A program made the translations under genes and the position numbers. Under the pieces are notes generated by a model, which was not told the origin of the DNA, did no database searches, and worked only from the letters and a program-made list of their open reading frames with translations. A DNA stretch of 64,000 bases from Bacillota bacterium. Its GTDB lineage: Bacteria; Bacillota; Clostridia; Lachnospirales; Lachnospiraceae. Position 1 is the first letter of the stretch, and each line of letters starts with the position of its first letter. The DNA is taken from contig JAEXOU010000011.1 in the NCBI GenBank assembly GCA_023439125.1, positions 71,023-135,022 of the forward strand, given 5' to 3'. Positions 43,758 to 52,297 of the stretch are shown here, piece by piece.

Positions 43758-45074
43758 TTTATTTGAAATAGCTGTAATTACTATCTTTCCATACATAGAG
43801 GCCGGCGTTACAACTTTCGTTTTTCGATCTGTATAGGATGCCAGACGATAATAAACAATATCACTTGGAATTGGGGTTGCTGTTCCTACCTTTTTAATCT
43901 CAATTGGTTTTGTATTTGTTACCTTCTTCCACTTTGCAGTTGCTAAATCTATTTTTTCGCCTTCATGGGCAACAAGATATTCGTACGGCTTTTCACGAGA
44001 TGCATCCGTAAATGTAAGACTAGTGCCTACTAATGTTACTTTTGCTGTATCAGGTTCTGATGGTTGAGGAATCGTTTCAACCATTAGAACGCTACTGGCA
44101 ACTGCCTTATCTGTTCCAAGCGTTCTAAACTCAATCGACCCTGCTGGGATTGGTGTGAAATTTTGTGGGGTATCTTTCGGTAAGAGAAGCTCTAATAAAC
44201 TTAATGTCTTAATCTTTGAATCATTTGGACTAAATGTAATCCAATTGCTACTGCCAGCTAGACGGTACTGTGTAACACCAGCTTTCACCCCAGTAATTAA
44301 GAATTTATCATAATCAACTTTAACTGAAGGTGGTTTTTGCTGTTTCGGAATTTTTACATTTACAATTTTTCCTGCACGTTGCGTCTTACTAGCCATAACA
44401 CGAAATTGAAGTGTATATCCATTAATCTCATAATCACTTAAATCAAGTGCGTAATTATATACATTCCAGTTTCCATCTTTGCCTTTCCGATACTCTAAAC
44501 TTTGACCTGCTAGTAAATTTTCTATTTTTAGTTTTCCAACATTATTCTCAACATAATATGTAACTTTTAAACTCTTATCTTCCTTTGGGATTTCTACCTC
44601 TACAGGATTCTCATCATTATTTCCTTTAAAATAAATGACATTGTTAGAAGACTTCATAAAGATTGTCAAATCTATCTTACCATCGGAACGCTCAATTAAT
44701 TGCCAAGTTTTCTTCTTGTCCTGTGAATAATAGAACTTCGTGCTTCCCTTTGGACCTTGACTGACTGTGATTGTCTCATTTCTGTAGTCTAAATCGACAA
44801 CAACTGATGTCTCTGGTACAGGAGTAGGCGTTGTTGTAACTGTAACAGATGGTGTTACCGTTGTACTCACAACAGATTCTCCTGCGTTTGCACGTATATT
44901 AACATCAGCTATCATAGTTTCTCCAGCCTCTGTAAGAAGTTCCTCTTGGGATTGGACGACACTCCCTTTAAAATCATTTGATATTTTATAGCCTATTCCA
45001 ACTGTTAAGAATAGCAACAATATCATTGTAGCTAAGTGTATCAACTTTTCCTTCTGAATTAAACGATATTTCAT
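43752..45074 (-). CDS. Membrane-anchored protein with Thr/Pro-rich spacer, unknown function
   Basis: I do not recognise this 440-residue protein. One membrane segment at about 12-30 (LATMILLLFLTVGIGYKI) anchors it outside the cell. A Thr/Val/Pro spacer (STTVTPSVTVTTTPTPVPETS, about 70-92) leads to several beta-strand-rich repeats with phrases such as SQDKKKTWQLIERSDG and EYRKGKDGNWNVYNY, which look like Ig- or Big-like modules. There is no catalytic signature. It is 6 bp after the DJ-1 gene and probably co-transcribed with it; it overlaps the symporter gene by 6 bp at its 3' end. Confidence 0.72.
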   Translation of the reverse strand: MKYRLIQKEKLIHLATMILLLFLTVGIGYKISNDFKGSVVQSQEELLTEAGETMIADVNIRANAGESVVSTTVTPSVTVTTTPTPVPETSVVVDLDYRNETITVSQGPKGSTKFYYSQDKKKTWQLIERSDGKIDLTIFMKSSNNVIYFKGNNDENPVEVEIPKEDKSLKVTYYVENNVGKLKIENLLAGQSLEYRKGKDGNWNVYNYALDLSDYEINGYTLQFRVMASKTQRAGKIVNVKIPKQQKPPSVKVDYDKFLITGVKAGVTQYRLAGSSNWITFSPNDSKIKTLSLLELLLPKDTPQNFTPIPAGSIEFRTLGTDKAVASSVLMVETIPQPSEPDTAKVTLVGTSLTFTDASREKPYEYLVAHEGEKIDLATAKWKKVTNTKPIEIKKVGTATPIPSDIVYYRLASYTDRKTKVVTPASMYGKIVITAISNKS

Positions 45075-45080
45075 TCAACA

Positions 45081-45629
45081 TCACCTCTCGTATTGTAAGT
45101 CACGTCTCACTGAATCAGAAGCCTCTTTCCCACAAAGTTTAGTTATTAAAGTCAATGCGAAGTCAAAGGATGTACCAGGTCCCTTGCTTGTAATAAAGTT
45201 TCCGTCCTCAACAACACTAGCATTAATAATTGTTGCACCATGTAAATTAGCTTCATGTCCAGGATAACAAGTAGCTTTTCTCCCTACTAGTAAATTATTA
45301 ATTCCAAAAACTCCTGGTGCTGCACAAATTGCTGCCAAATACTTATTTTGAATGTTGTACATATTGATTAGAGTTCTTAAACCATCATGCTTCATTAAAT
45401 TCTTAGTCCCTACTCCTCCACCTGGTAAAATAATCATATCAGCATCAAGCAAACTCTCATCAAATAATATATCGGCCATAATTTGAATATCATGAGCGCC
45501 CTTGATTAGATTTCTTCCCATAATTGAAACAGTAACCGTATCCACACCAGCTCGGCGTAATAAATCCACTTGAGTCAATGCTTCTACTTCTTCTAATCCA
45601 TCTGCGAAAATTACATATGCTTTTGCCAT
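45081..45629 (-). CDS. DJ-1/PfpI family protein
   Basis: The 182-residue protein has the DJ-1 fold, with the reactive cysteine in AAICAAPGVFG (about residue 101) and LPGGGVGTKNL before it. The N-terminal ADGLEEVEALTQVDLLRRAG is typical of the bacterial YajL/DJ-1 branch, which protects proteins against reactive carbonyls (disputed) or acts as a chaperone. The glutamate near residue 15 is kept. It precedes the unknown anchored gene by 6 bp; its upstream neighbour is the tRNA cluster. Confidence 0.92.
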   Translation of the reverse strand: MAKAYVIFADGLEEVEALTQVDLLRRAGVDTVTVSIMGRNLIKGAHDIQIMADILFDESLLDADMIILPGGGVGTKNLMKHDGLRTLINMYNIQNKYLAAICAAPGVFGINNLLVGRKATCYPGHEANLHGATIINASVVEDGNFITSKGPGTSFDFALTLITKLCGKEASDSVRRDLQYER

Positions 45630-45657
45630 ATTAATACCTCCACTTTTTTAATATAAC

Positions 45658-45683
45658 ACAAAAAAGAGGCTACAAGCCTCTCT
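45658..45683 (-). terminator. Terminator of the first tRNA cluster
   Basis: AGAGGCT (45665-45671) pairs with AGCCTCT (45675-45681); on the minus strand five or six T follow. Confidence 0.88.
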
Positions 45684-45687
45684 ATAA

Positions 45688-45762
45688 TCGGGGTGACAGG
45701 ATTCGAACCTGCGACCTCTTGATCCCAAATCAAGCACTCTAGCCAAACTGAGCCACACCCCG
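45688..45762 (-). tRNA. tRNA-Pro (TGG)
   Basis: Acceptor stem CGGGGTG/CACCCCG, anticodon loop TTTGGGA with anticodon TGG, T-loop GTTCGAATC. Identical to the copy at 46455. Last tRNA of the cluster. Confidence 0.96.
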
Positions 45763-45815
45763 ATGGAACTTATTATCATATGTAGCATACGCTTCAATGA
45801 TATTTTTAAAACAAA

Positions 45816-45895
45816 TGCGGATGACAGGAATTGAACCTGCACGGTTACCCGCTAGATCCTAAGTCTAGTGCGTCTGCCAGTTCCGCCACATCCGC
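45816..45895 (-). tRNA. tRNA-Leu (TAG)
   Basis: Acceptor GCGGATG/CATCCGC, discriminator A, anticodon TAG in loop CTTAGGA, and a short class II variable arm (GCGGGTAACCGTG). Confidence 0.95.
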
Positions 45896-45921
45896 ATTTT
45901 TCTTATGGTTTCCCATAATAC

Positions 45922-45994
45922 TGAGACATCCGGGACTCGAACCCGGGACACCTTGATTAAAAGTCAAGTGCTCTACCGACTGAGCTAATATCCC
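45922..45994 (-). tRNA. tRNA-Lys (TTT)
   Basis: Acceptor GGGATAT/ATGTCTC with two G-U pairs, anticodon TTT in loop CTTTTAA, discriminator A. Confidence 0.95.
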
Positions 45995-46024
45995 ATTCTA
46001 TTACTTTGCCTCATTATAAGGCAA

Positions 46025-46096
46025 CAGGGCTAGCTGGATTTGAACCAGCGAATGCAGGAATCAAAATCCTGTGCCTTACCGCTTGGCGATAGCCCT
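46025..46096 (-). tRNA. tRNA-Gln (TTG)
   Basis: Acceptor AGGGCTA/TAGCCCT, anticodon TTG in loop TTTTGAT, discriminator G. Confidence 0.94.
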
Positions 46097-46147
46097 TTAT
46101 AAAAAATAGCTACTCACTATCTTTTAGCCACAACTATAAGTTGCCAG

Positions 46148-46222
46148 GGTGGATAAAGGGATTCGAACCCTTGGCCTCCAGAGCCACAATCTGGCGCGCT
46201 AACCAACTGCGCTATACCCACC
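46148..46222 (-). tRNA. tRNA-His (GTG)
   Basis: Anticodon GTG in loop TTGTGGC. The extra G at position -1 opposite C73 is encoded, as usual for His. Confidence 0.95.
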
Positions 46223-46252
46223 ATATAGTAACTTAATATCAAAGATATTAAA

Positions 46253-46326
46253 TGTGCCAGAAGGGATTCGAACCCCCGACAACCGGCTTAGAAGGCCGAT
46301 GCTCTATCCAGCTGAGCTACTAGCAC
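46253..46326 (-). tRNA. tRNA-Arg (TCT)
   Basis: Acceptor GTGCTAG/CTGGCAC, anticodon TCT in loop CTTCTAA, discriminator A. Confidence 0.95.
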
Positions 46327-46363
46327 ATTCCGACAGAGGATTTAGATGTCCTGTCAAACATCA

Positions 46364-46434
46364 AGCGGGTGATGGGAATCGAACCCACGTATCTAGCTTG
46401 GAAGGCTAGTGTTCTACCATTGAACTACACCCGC
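46364..46434 (-). tRNA. tRNA-Gly (TCC)
   Basis: Acceptor GCGGGTG/CACCCGC, anticodon TCC in loop CTTCCAA, discriminator U, as usual for Gly. Confidence 0.95.
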
Positions 46435-46454
46435 ATAGTGCATGTGATAATCAG

Positions 46455-46529
46455 TCGGGGTGACAGGATTCGAACCTGCGACCTCTTGATCCCAAATCAA
46501 GCACTCTAGCCAAACTGAGCCACACCCCG
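46455..46529 (-). tRNA. tRNA-Pro (TGG), second copy
   Basis: The same sequence as 45688-45762. It is the first tRNA after the cluster promoter. Confidence 0.96.
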
Positions 46530-46591
46530 GTGATATTACATCTATTAAATTTGCGCTTTCAAACTTCGCTTGTCTGTCAGACGCAAGACAT

Positions 46592-46620
46592 ATTATATAT
46601 GACGTAAAGAGGAATGTCAA
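46592..46620 (-). promoter_or_regulatory. Perfect SigA promoter of the first tRNA cluster
   Basis: Minus strand TTGACA (46620-46615), 17-bp spacer, TATAAT (46597-46592); directs the operon Pro-Gly-Arg-His-Gln-Lys-Leu-Pro. Confidence 0.9.
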
Positions 46621-46688
46621 CACTTTTTTTGTACTTTTTTTCTTCCTATTTCTGCCACTACTTTGCATGCCAGAAGGCTCTGTAGCAG

Positions 46689-47195
46689 TTATTTGGCCAT
46701 CTCTAAATAGTCATCTAAATAATTTAATGTAAAATGCACTTCTCCTGATCGGTCAAGCTCCATTAAGATATATGTTGGTATCCTTCCACTCTGCCTTGGT
46801 TGTGTTATACTTCCTGGATTGATTGCGAATATATTATCATCTGTTAAATCAATTAACGGTTGATGGGTATGACCAAACATAACAATATCCGCGCCTTCCA
46901 ACAAGGCTATCTCTTTAATATAATCTACTCCATAGTTTACTCCATAACGGTGTCCATGGGTAAGCATTATATAGTATTTACCGATTTGAATAAATTTATC
47001 GCGAGGAGCATTAGAAAAAAAATCATTGTTTCCAGAAACCATTTCTACAGGACAGTTGGCTATTTGTTGGATGTATTGTTCATCTCCCTCCATATCTCCT
47101 AAATGAATCATCATATCCATCGGACCAACCTTTTTTAGAACACGTTCAAGAAAACAACATCTTCCATGCGTATCACTAACAACTAAAATCTTCAT
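46689..47195 (-). CDS. YfcE/MJ0936-family metallophosphoesterase
   Basis: A 168-residue phosphodiesterase with the full two-metal set: SDTHGR (about 7-12), HLGDME (about 31-36), GNND (about 55-58), LTHGHRYG and FGHTHQP (about 106-112), then NPGS. The physiological substrate is unknown; relatives cleave cyclic or model phosphodiesters. It follows rdgB by 16 bp and the amidase gene in one minus-strand operon, as yfcE/rdgB pairs do in other Firmicutes. Confidence 0.94.
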   Translation of the reverse strand: MKILVVSDTHGRCCFLERVLKKVGPMDMMIHLGDMEGDEQYIQQIANCPVEMVSGNNDFFSNAPRDKFIQIGKYYIMLTHGHRYGVNYGVDYIKEIALLEGADIVMFGHTHQPLIDLTDDNIFAINPGSITQPRQSGRIPTYILMELDRSGEVHFTLNYLDDYLEMAK

Positions 47196-47211
47196 GTGTA
47201 ATTCTCCTGAA

Positions 47212-47793
47212 CTATAGCTCTTTTTTCATTGCATTTAATGCCTTTGCTCTATGACTTATTAAATTTTTTTGCTCGGGGGTTAATTCAGCTGTTGTACAAT
47301 TATATTCAGGTACAAAAAAAATAGGGTCATAACCAAAACCATTCGTCCCAGCTATTTTATAGCCAATTCTACCTTCTATTGTGCCTCTTACAGTCTTACA
47401 CCTTCCATCTGGGAATACGCAAGCAATTGCACATACAAACCTTGCTGTTCTTTTCTCATCAGGTACATCTTTTAACTCATTAAGAATATAATTATTCTTT
47501 ACCTCATAAGAAGTATCCTCACCAAGAAATCTTGCAGAATATATACCAGGTTGACCACCCATAGCATCCACTTCGAGTCCTGAATCATCTGCTAATACAA
47601 TTTCATTGGTTAACTCCATAATGGTTTTTGCTTTCAGTATAGCATTTTCTTCAAAAGTTGTACCGTTCTCTTCAATATCTACCTTGATTCCTGCATCCTT
47701 TAATGAAAGGATTTCGTATGGTATATCATTTAAAATCATGCGAATTTCTTTCATTTTTCCTTCATTGCTTGTTGCAAAAATTATCTTTTTCAT
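47212..47793 (-). CDS. rdgB: XTP/dITP diphosphatase (RdgB/HAM1)
   Basis: It removes deaminated purine nucleotides (dITP, XTP) from the pool by hydrolysis to the monophosphate. The 193 residues have the N-terminal IIFATSNEGKMKEI, EENG(T)TFEENAILKA (metal-binding glutamates), LADDSGLEVDAMGG (about 68-81) with the catalytic Asp, and FGYDPIF plus SHRAKAL, all specific to the family. It sits between the amidase and phosphoesterase genes with small gaps. Confidence 0.96.
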   Translation of the reverse strand: MKKIIFATSNEGKMKEIRMILNDIPYEILSLKDAGIKVDIEENGTTFEENAILKAKTIMELTNEIVLADDSGLEVDAMGGQPGIYSARFLGEDTSYEVKNNYILNELKDVPDEKRTARFVCAIACVFPDGRCKTVRGTIEGRIGYKIAGTNGFGYDPIFFVPEYNCTTAELTPEQKNLISHRAKALNAMKKEL

Positions 47794-47823
47794 TTTTTTA
47801 TGTCCTCATTCCGATATTCTTGT

Positions 47824-49122
47824 CTACTTATCTTCTATATTCTTTGCCTCAAGAGCTCGTATGATACCATTATAAATACCTTCTGCAATTATTTGACGAT
47901 TTTCATCTTCTTTTAAAAAGTCCATATCATCTTTGTTTGACATAAATGCCACTTCAACTAAAGCTACTGGAACTTGAGATTCACCAATAATATGAACATC
48001 GCTACCTCTCGCTACAATACCACGATTTTTTAATCCTATATTATCAACTAATTCCTCTAGGCAAATTTGAGCGAATTGTTTTGAATTAAAGGTATTCCAG
48101 TCATCTTGATTCTCATTATACAATACTTCTGTTCCATGAATTGATTTATATTTACTTGCATTACAATGAATACTCAAAAATAAATCAGCTCCAACATCAT
48201 TCGCTAAATCTACTCTCTGATTTAAAGTCAAGCGACGGTCCGTCGTCCTTGTTGTATAAATCTTTATATTTTCGTTGTCAATAAAGTATTCCTGGAGTCT
48301 TAGCAACATATCAAGATTCATTGTTTTTTCTAAATAACTATATCCACTTGAATAGGTACCACTATCATTACCACCATGCCCAGCATCTAGAACAATAATT
48401 TTATCATAAACATCATGAGGATCTACTAAGCAAATATAGAAAAATTTTTCATCTTCCTCCAACAAATAAGCGTAGGTTTTAATCAGATCCATAGTAATTT
48501 CTGCACTGATCACATTATCTGGTGTAGTGGAATATGTAATATTTATATTAGTAACACTATCTGTAGGTAAAGGTATTGTTGTAGAGAAAGGTATCGTCGT
48601 TGGTGAAGACAATGTTGCTGGAAATGGGTATGATGTTGAGAAAAGTAATGATGTTGGTATAAATGCTGGCACTGGTGATAGCATTACTTCCTTACTCGGC
48701 CCATTCATATATTGATTTTCATAGAAACGATATATATCATCAGCTGTAATGACTTCACTTGATAAACCTGTAATTGTTAAAACAATTCTTCGATCAACTG
48801 CATACTCCTCGAAATCGTAAGTATAATCTTTTACCAAATCCTTAGGCTTACGAACAACAATCAGATTGTTACCATATTTCTCCAGTATTTCTTCATCTAA
48901 AGAAGTTATAAATTGCTTTTCGATATGAGTTTCCTCTATTTCATTTGTAACCTCAGTTATTTCTTGTTCTAACTCAATTGAAGGCATGGGTGTCTTTGTG
49001 ATTTCACTAGCATAAGAAATGCTTTCTTGAGGCATCCTCATACCAATAGAAAATGTTACTATACAGACCATTAAAATTAAACTATAAATGGTAGCTCTTT
49101 TTAGCAGCTTTTCTTCATTCAA
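47824..49122 (-). CDS. N-acetylmuramoyl-L-alanine amidase (Amidase_3)
   Basis: A zinc enzyme that cuts the bond between muramic acid and the peptide stem of the cell wall. The C-terminal catalytic domain has VLDAGHGGNDSG (His about 245), the glutamate in YLEKTMNL, SIHCNAS (second His) and VEVAFMSN. One membrane segment at about 7-30 (ATIYSLILMVCIVTFSIGM) anchors it outside. A spacer of Pro/Ser/Thr follows (about 180-215). The frame is open to 49221; I propose the TTG at 49122, because GGGGGAG lies five bases before it and no in-frame ATG fits. First gene of the amidase-rdgB-yfcE operon. It may act in sporulation or cell separation. Confidence 0.88.
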   Translation of the reverse strand: MNEEKLLKRATIYSLILMVCIVTFSIGMRMPQESISYASEITKTPMPSIELEQEITEVTNEIEETHIEKQFITSLDEEILEKYGNNLIVVRKPKDLVKDYTYDFEEYAVDRRIVLTITGLSSEVITADDIYRFYENQYMNGPSKEVMLSPVPAFIPTSLLFSTSYPFPATLSSPTTIPFSTTIPLPTDSVTNINITYSTTPDNVISAEITMDLIKTYAYLLEEDEKFFYICLVDPHDVYDKIIVLDAGHGGNDSGTYSSGYSYLEKTMNLDMLLRLQEYFIDNENIKIYTTRTTDRRLTLNQRVDLANDVGADLFLSIHCNASKYKSIHGTEVLYNENQDDWNTFNSKQFAQICLEELVDNIGLKNRGIVARGSDVHIIGESQVPVALVEVAFMSNKDDMDFLKEDENRQIIAEGIYNGIIRALEAKNIEDK

Positions 49123-49260
49123 GACAACTCCCCCTTCTTCTGCATCTTGTATAAATATAGTATATCTTAACTTTTTTATTTTGTCATTATCTATATCGAC
49201 AAAACATGGCACATAATTCATATTGTTTTCAAATTTTGCTGTTCTTCGCCCTATTTTGCA

Positions 49261-49289
49261 TTGCTTAATTATGACGAATGCAATATAAT
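49261..49289 (+). promoter_or_regulatory. SigA promoter of the hydrolase gene
   Basis: TTGCTT (49261-49266), 17-bp spacer, TATAAT (49284-49289), about 88 bp before the start at 49377. Confidence 0.6.
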
Positions 49290-49376
49290 ATTTTTAAGAA
49301 TTATGACCGACTACAATAGTGCCAACTTACAAGAGACTCTAATCATACTGCAATACAAAATTTGAAGGAGGGTTAT

Positions 49377-50294
49377 ATGCTCCAGTCTAAGAATATTACA
49401 ATCAAACAAGCTGATGGATATATTACGACCATTTACCCTCGGTATTCAGAGGCAAAAAATTTGCTTGGTTCTGTAGTTATCCTACATGGAATGTGTGAAC
49501 ATCATAAACGTTATCTTCATTTTGCTAATTTTTTAAATGAATACGGATATGATGTCTATTTATATGATCACAGAGGCCATGGAACTGATAAAAAATTAGA
49601 GGAACTTGGATATATTGCCGATAAAGATGGATACGCTTTACTTATAAAAGATGGTATAGAAGTTATAGAATATATTCGAAATACGAAACGCACTGAGCAA
49701 ATCATTGTAGTAACACATAGTATGGGTTCACTTATCGGCCGTAATATAATACAGTATTATGATAAAATGGATAAAATTGTTTTTATAGGTACTGCAAATC
49801 CACCAATAATTACAAGTATATTCGGATTGTTCGTCACAGGTATTATTCGGAAAGTGAAGGGGCCTATGTATATATCAAGGTTTCTACAGAAGCTCATTAT
49901 CGGAAATAAAGCTTGCCGAAAATTATGTGAACGAACATCTGTGGATTGGCTAACACGCAATAATTACATTATTGGTTCCTATATTAACGATCCTTATTGT
50001 GGTTTCCCATGTTCTACCTCATTCTTTAACGATATTGTTCACCTTACTTATTATTCTAGCCAATCAAAGCGTACAGTTAAGACGAGAAAAGATTTACCTA
50101 TGCTTTTTATTAGCGGTACGAAAGATCCTATCGGCAATAATGGAAAAGATGTAACGAGGATATTTAATCAATATCAACGTCAAGCCTTTCCATTCGTGGA
50201 TTGTATTCTCTATAAAGATTGCCGTCACGAACTATTGAATGAGATTAATAATGATGAGATTATGAATGAGATCGTAACATGGATTAGAAAGTAA
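49377..50294 (+). CDS. Alpha/beta hydrolase, monoglyceride-lipase-like
   Basis: A 305-residue cytoplasmic hydrolase. The nucleophile elbow is THSMGS (about 113-118), the oxyanion strand VVILHGMCEHHKRY (about 33-46), DHRGHG (about 66-71), and a late Asp and His (SGTKDPIG and CRHELLNE, about 245 and 283) complete the triad. These features fit the lysophospholipase/monoacylglycerol lipase group. The ATG at 49362 is really the TTG of a ribosome binding site TTGAAGGAGGG, so the start is at ATG 49377. Single gene. Confidence 0.9.
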   Translation: MLQSKNITIKQADGYITTIYPRYSEAKNLLGSVVILHGMCEHHKRYLHFANFLNEYGYDVYLYDHRGHGTDKKLEELGYIADKDGYALLIKDGIEVIEYIRNTKRTEQIIVVTHSMGSLIGRNIIQYYDKMDKIVFIGTANPPIITSIFGLFVTGIIRKVKGPMYISRFLQKLIIGNKACRKLCERTSVDWLTRNNYIIGSYINDPYCGFPCSTSFFNDIVHLTYYSSQSKRTVKTRKDLPMLFISGTKDPIGNNGKDVTRIFNQYQRQAFPFVDCILYKDCRHELLNEINNDEIMNEIVTWIRK

Positions 50295-50331
50295 AATTTT
50301 CATCCTTTTATGAGTCGAAAAATTAACTATG

Positions 50332-50562
50332 GGGTTGTTGCATAATGTGATACAGCTCTCGCAACTTTATTAGCGTTTGTGATTTCACCTCTTATCCAGA
50401 AGAACGAGTACACAGGTATATTTTCGAAGGCCTTACAAGTCCCACACGCTCTTTGTGGGCTTGTGAGCATAGCGCGCCGTAGAAAATATACATGTATACC
50501 CGTTCTTCTTCATAGCAAAAAATCACAAACGCCTAGCAAACTAACAGGGCTGTTGCATTATG
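50332..50562. repeat. Long hairpin element with flanking near-direct repeats
   Basis: Outer arms GCGTTTGTGATTT (50373-50385) and its exact complement (50520-50532), middle arms of 28 nt (50398-50425 and 50482-50509, 25 of 28 paired) and an inner stem ACAAG-CCCACA/TGTGGG-CTTGT form a long folded structure of about 160 nt. The whole is flanked by a 16-nt direct repeat, GGG(T/C)TGTTGCAT(A/T)ATG, at 50332 and 50547 (14 of 16). No open frame. GCGCGCCGTAG in the loop resembles the GC-rich part of repeat A. Confidence 0.75.
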
Positions 50563-50571
50563 GTATCATCA

Positions 50572-51714
50572 TTATTTCTTTGGAGGCTTAGGTCCCATAA
50601 AGGAATAAAAATAAGTCTTTAGCATACCATTATAGATCTTTCGATTGCGATCAGCCTTGCGACCAATATATTTTTCTGCGTCTTCATAACTTGTAATCAT
50701 ATAACATGACCATGCATCAAGATTAGAAAATGCATTTCCAATTTCCCGATACAAGGCTGGCATTGCTTGTTTTTCTTCCAAACGCTCACCATATGGAGGA
50801 TTCGTAATGATAAAACCATATTTCTTAGGGCTGCTTAATTCACTAACTGCACGTTTTTGAAAATGAATATAATTATTTACACCAGCCAGTTCAGCGTTCT
50901 GGCGAGCTGCCTTAATAATCTCACCATCAATGTCATATCCTTGAATATTCATTTCAACATCTTGCAAAATCATGTCATTTGCTTCTTCATTCGCTGCATA
51001 CCATGATTTTTTTGGAATAATGTCTGTCCAACTTTCTGCTAAAAAAGAACGGTTAAGCCCTGGGGCTATATTAGCTCCTATCATCGCTGCTTCAATAGGA
51101 AATGTTCCACTGCCACAGAATGGATCTACGAGTATTCGATCTTTATTCCAAGGAGTCAGCATAATCAATGCTGCTGCTAAAGTTTCTGTGATTGGTGCAC
51201 GAGAGGCTAATTTTCGATATCCACGCTTATGAAGTGAATCTCCAGAAGTGTCAATTCCAATCGTAATTTCATCTTTCATAAAAGTAACACGAATAGGGTA
51301 TTCATTGCCTGATTCCTCAAACCATTCCACTTTATAAACTTGCTTTAGTCGCTCAACGATTGCTTTTTTCATGATTGATTGAATATCAGATGGACTAAAT
51401 AATTTGCTCTTAATTGATGTCGCTTTTGCCACCCAAAACTTTCCATTTTTTGGTATAAAATTCTCCCAAGGTAACTCCTTTGTCTTCTGAAATAATTCTT
51501 CAAAAGTTTCTGCCCTAAATTTGGCAACCTTAAGTAGTATACGTTCTGTTGTACGTAAGAACATATTAGCTCTGCAAATTGCAGATTCATCCCCTGCAAA
51601 TATAACTCGGCCATCTTCTACACTAACGATCTCATATCCAAGATCCATAATCTCTTTTTTTAAAACTGATTCCAACCCAAAATGGCATGGTGTTATAAAC
51701 TCATATCGACTCAT
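50572..51714 (-). CDS. THUMP-domain RNA methyltransferase (RlmL/YpsC-like)
   Basis: A 380-residue SAM-dependent N2-guanine RNA methyltransferase. The THUMP RNA-binding domain lies at about 45-160, the Rossmann fold follows with DPFCGSGTFPIEAAMIG (about 198-214) and the catalytic TNPPYGERL (about 308-316) typical of N2-methylguanosine enzymes. Bacterial relatives modify 23S rRNA G2445 (RlmL) or are uncharacterised (B. subtilis YpsC). Start ATG has GAGAGAAC upstream. Single gene. Confidence 0.92.
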   Translation of the reverse strand: MSRYEFITPCHFGLESVLKKEIMDLGYEIVSVEDGRVIFAGDESAICRANMFLRTTERILLKVAKFRAETFEELFQKTKELPWENFIPKNGKFWVAKATSIKSKLFSPSDIQSIMKKAIVERLKQVYKVEWFEESGNEYPIRVTFMKDEITIGIDTSGDSLHKRGYRKLASRAPITETLAAALIMLTPWNKDRILVDPFCGSGTFPIEAAMIGANIAPGLNRSFLAESWTDIIPKKSWYAANEEANDMILQDVEMNIQGYDIDGEIIKAARQNAELAGVNNYIHFQKRAVSELSSPKKYGFIITNPPYGERLEEKQAMPALYREIGNAFSNLDAWSCYMITSYEDAEKYIGRKADRNRKIYNGMLKTYFYSFMGPKPPKK

Positions 51715-51780
51715 TTGTTCTCTCCGTTTCGTTTTCTTATTCTATTGTAATTCCCTTTTGTATTTCATGTCAACTAAGTC

Positions 51781-52086
51781 TTAAGATCTCACTAATTTTC
51801 CATAATAAGCACGTAATCCTCCACACATACTATACACTATGGCATTTATACCATTAAGATCTCGAGCCGCCATTAAACTTACAGAACCTTTATGACAATA
51901 TAATAGAACATACCGATATCCCTGTACGTATGCTGCGATATTATCTCCTTGTTGATATGGTATGTTTATGGCTCCTGGTATATGCCCATCGTAGTATTCC
52001 TCTTCTCTACGTAAGTCAACGATGACCGTATCATTTCTACCTATGAACTTATCTATATCATTCATTCGCATCATTTCGAAATACAT
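51781..52086 (-). CDS. Single-domain rhodanese-like protein
   Basis: The 101-residue protein has the rhodanese fold: VIVDLRREEEYYDGHIPGAINIPY (about 22-45) and the catalytic cysteine in LLYCHKGSVS (about 67-76), followed by GLRAYYG. Rhodaneses transfer sulfur as a persulfide. The frame is open to TTG 52122, but I see no clear ribosome binding site there; ATG 52086 directly starts the domain. The start is uncertain. No neighbour suggests a pathway. Confidence 0.82.
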   Translation of the reverse strand: MYFEMMRMNDIDKFIGRNDTVIVDLRREEEYYDGHIPGAINIPYQQGDNIAAYVQGYRYVLLYCHKGSVSLMAARDLNGINAIVYSMCGGLRAYYGKLVRS

Positions 52087-52229
52087 ATCGCACACCAACT
52101 TTCCAGTTTTGACTTCATACAAAAAATAAAGAGTATCCTACATTATTGTATTCAAATCGACAAATTGTGTGCTTATGATAGATTAAAAATCTGCATTACA
52201 GCATCCTTAAGAACTGAACCCTATTACAT

Positions 52230-52266
52230 AACAAAACCGCCTGCGATAAGGCTAGGCGGTTTTGTT
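52230..52266 (-). terminator. Terminator behind the Asn-rich protein gene
   Basis: AACAAAACCGCCT (52230-52242) is the perfect complement of AGGCGGTTTTGTT (52254-52266), a 13-bp stem whose AT ends supply T on the minus strand. Confidence 0.88.
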
Positions 52267-52297
52267 GATGACAATTGAGCTCGTTTGTCAACTATCT

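Noticed and set aside
45648..46668. Short frames across the first tRNA cluster
   Set aside because: They translate tRNA sequence (VxxSxxRGRRFESCHP-type) and are a known artefact.
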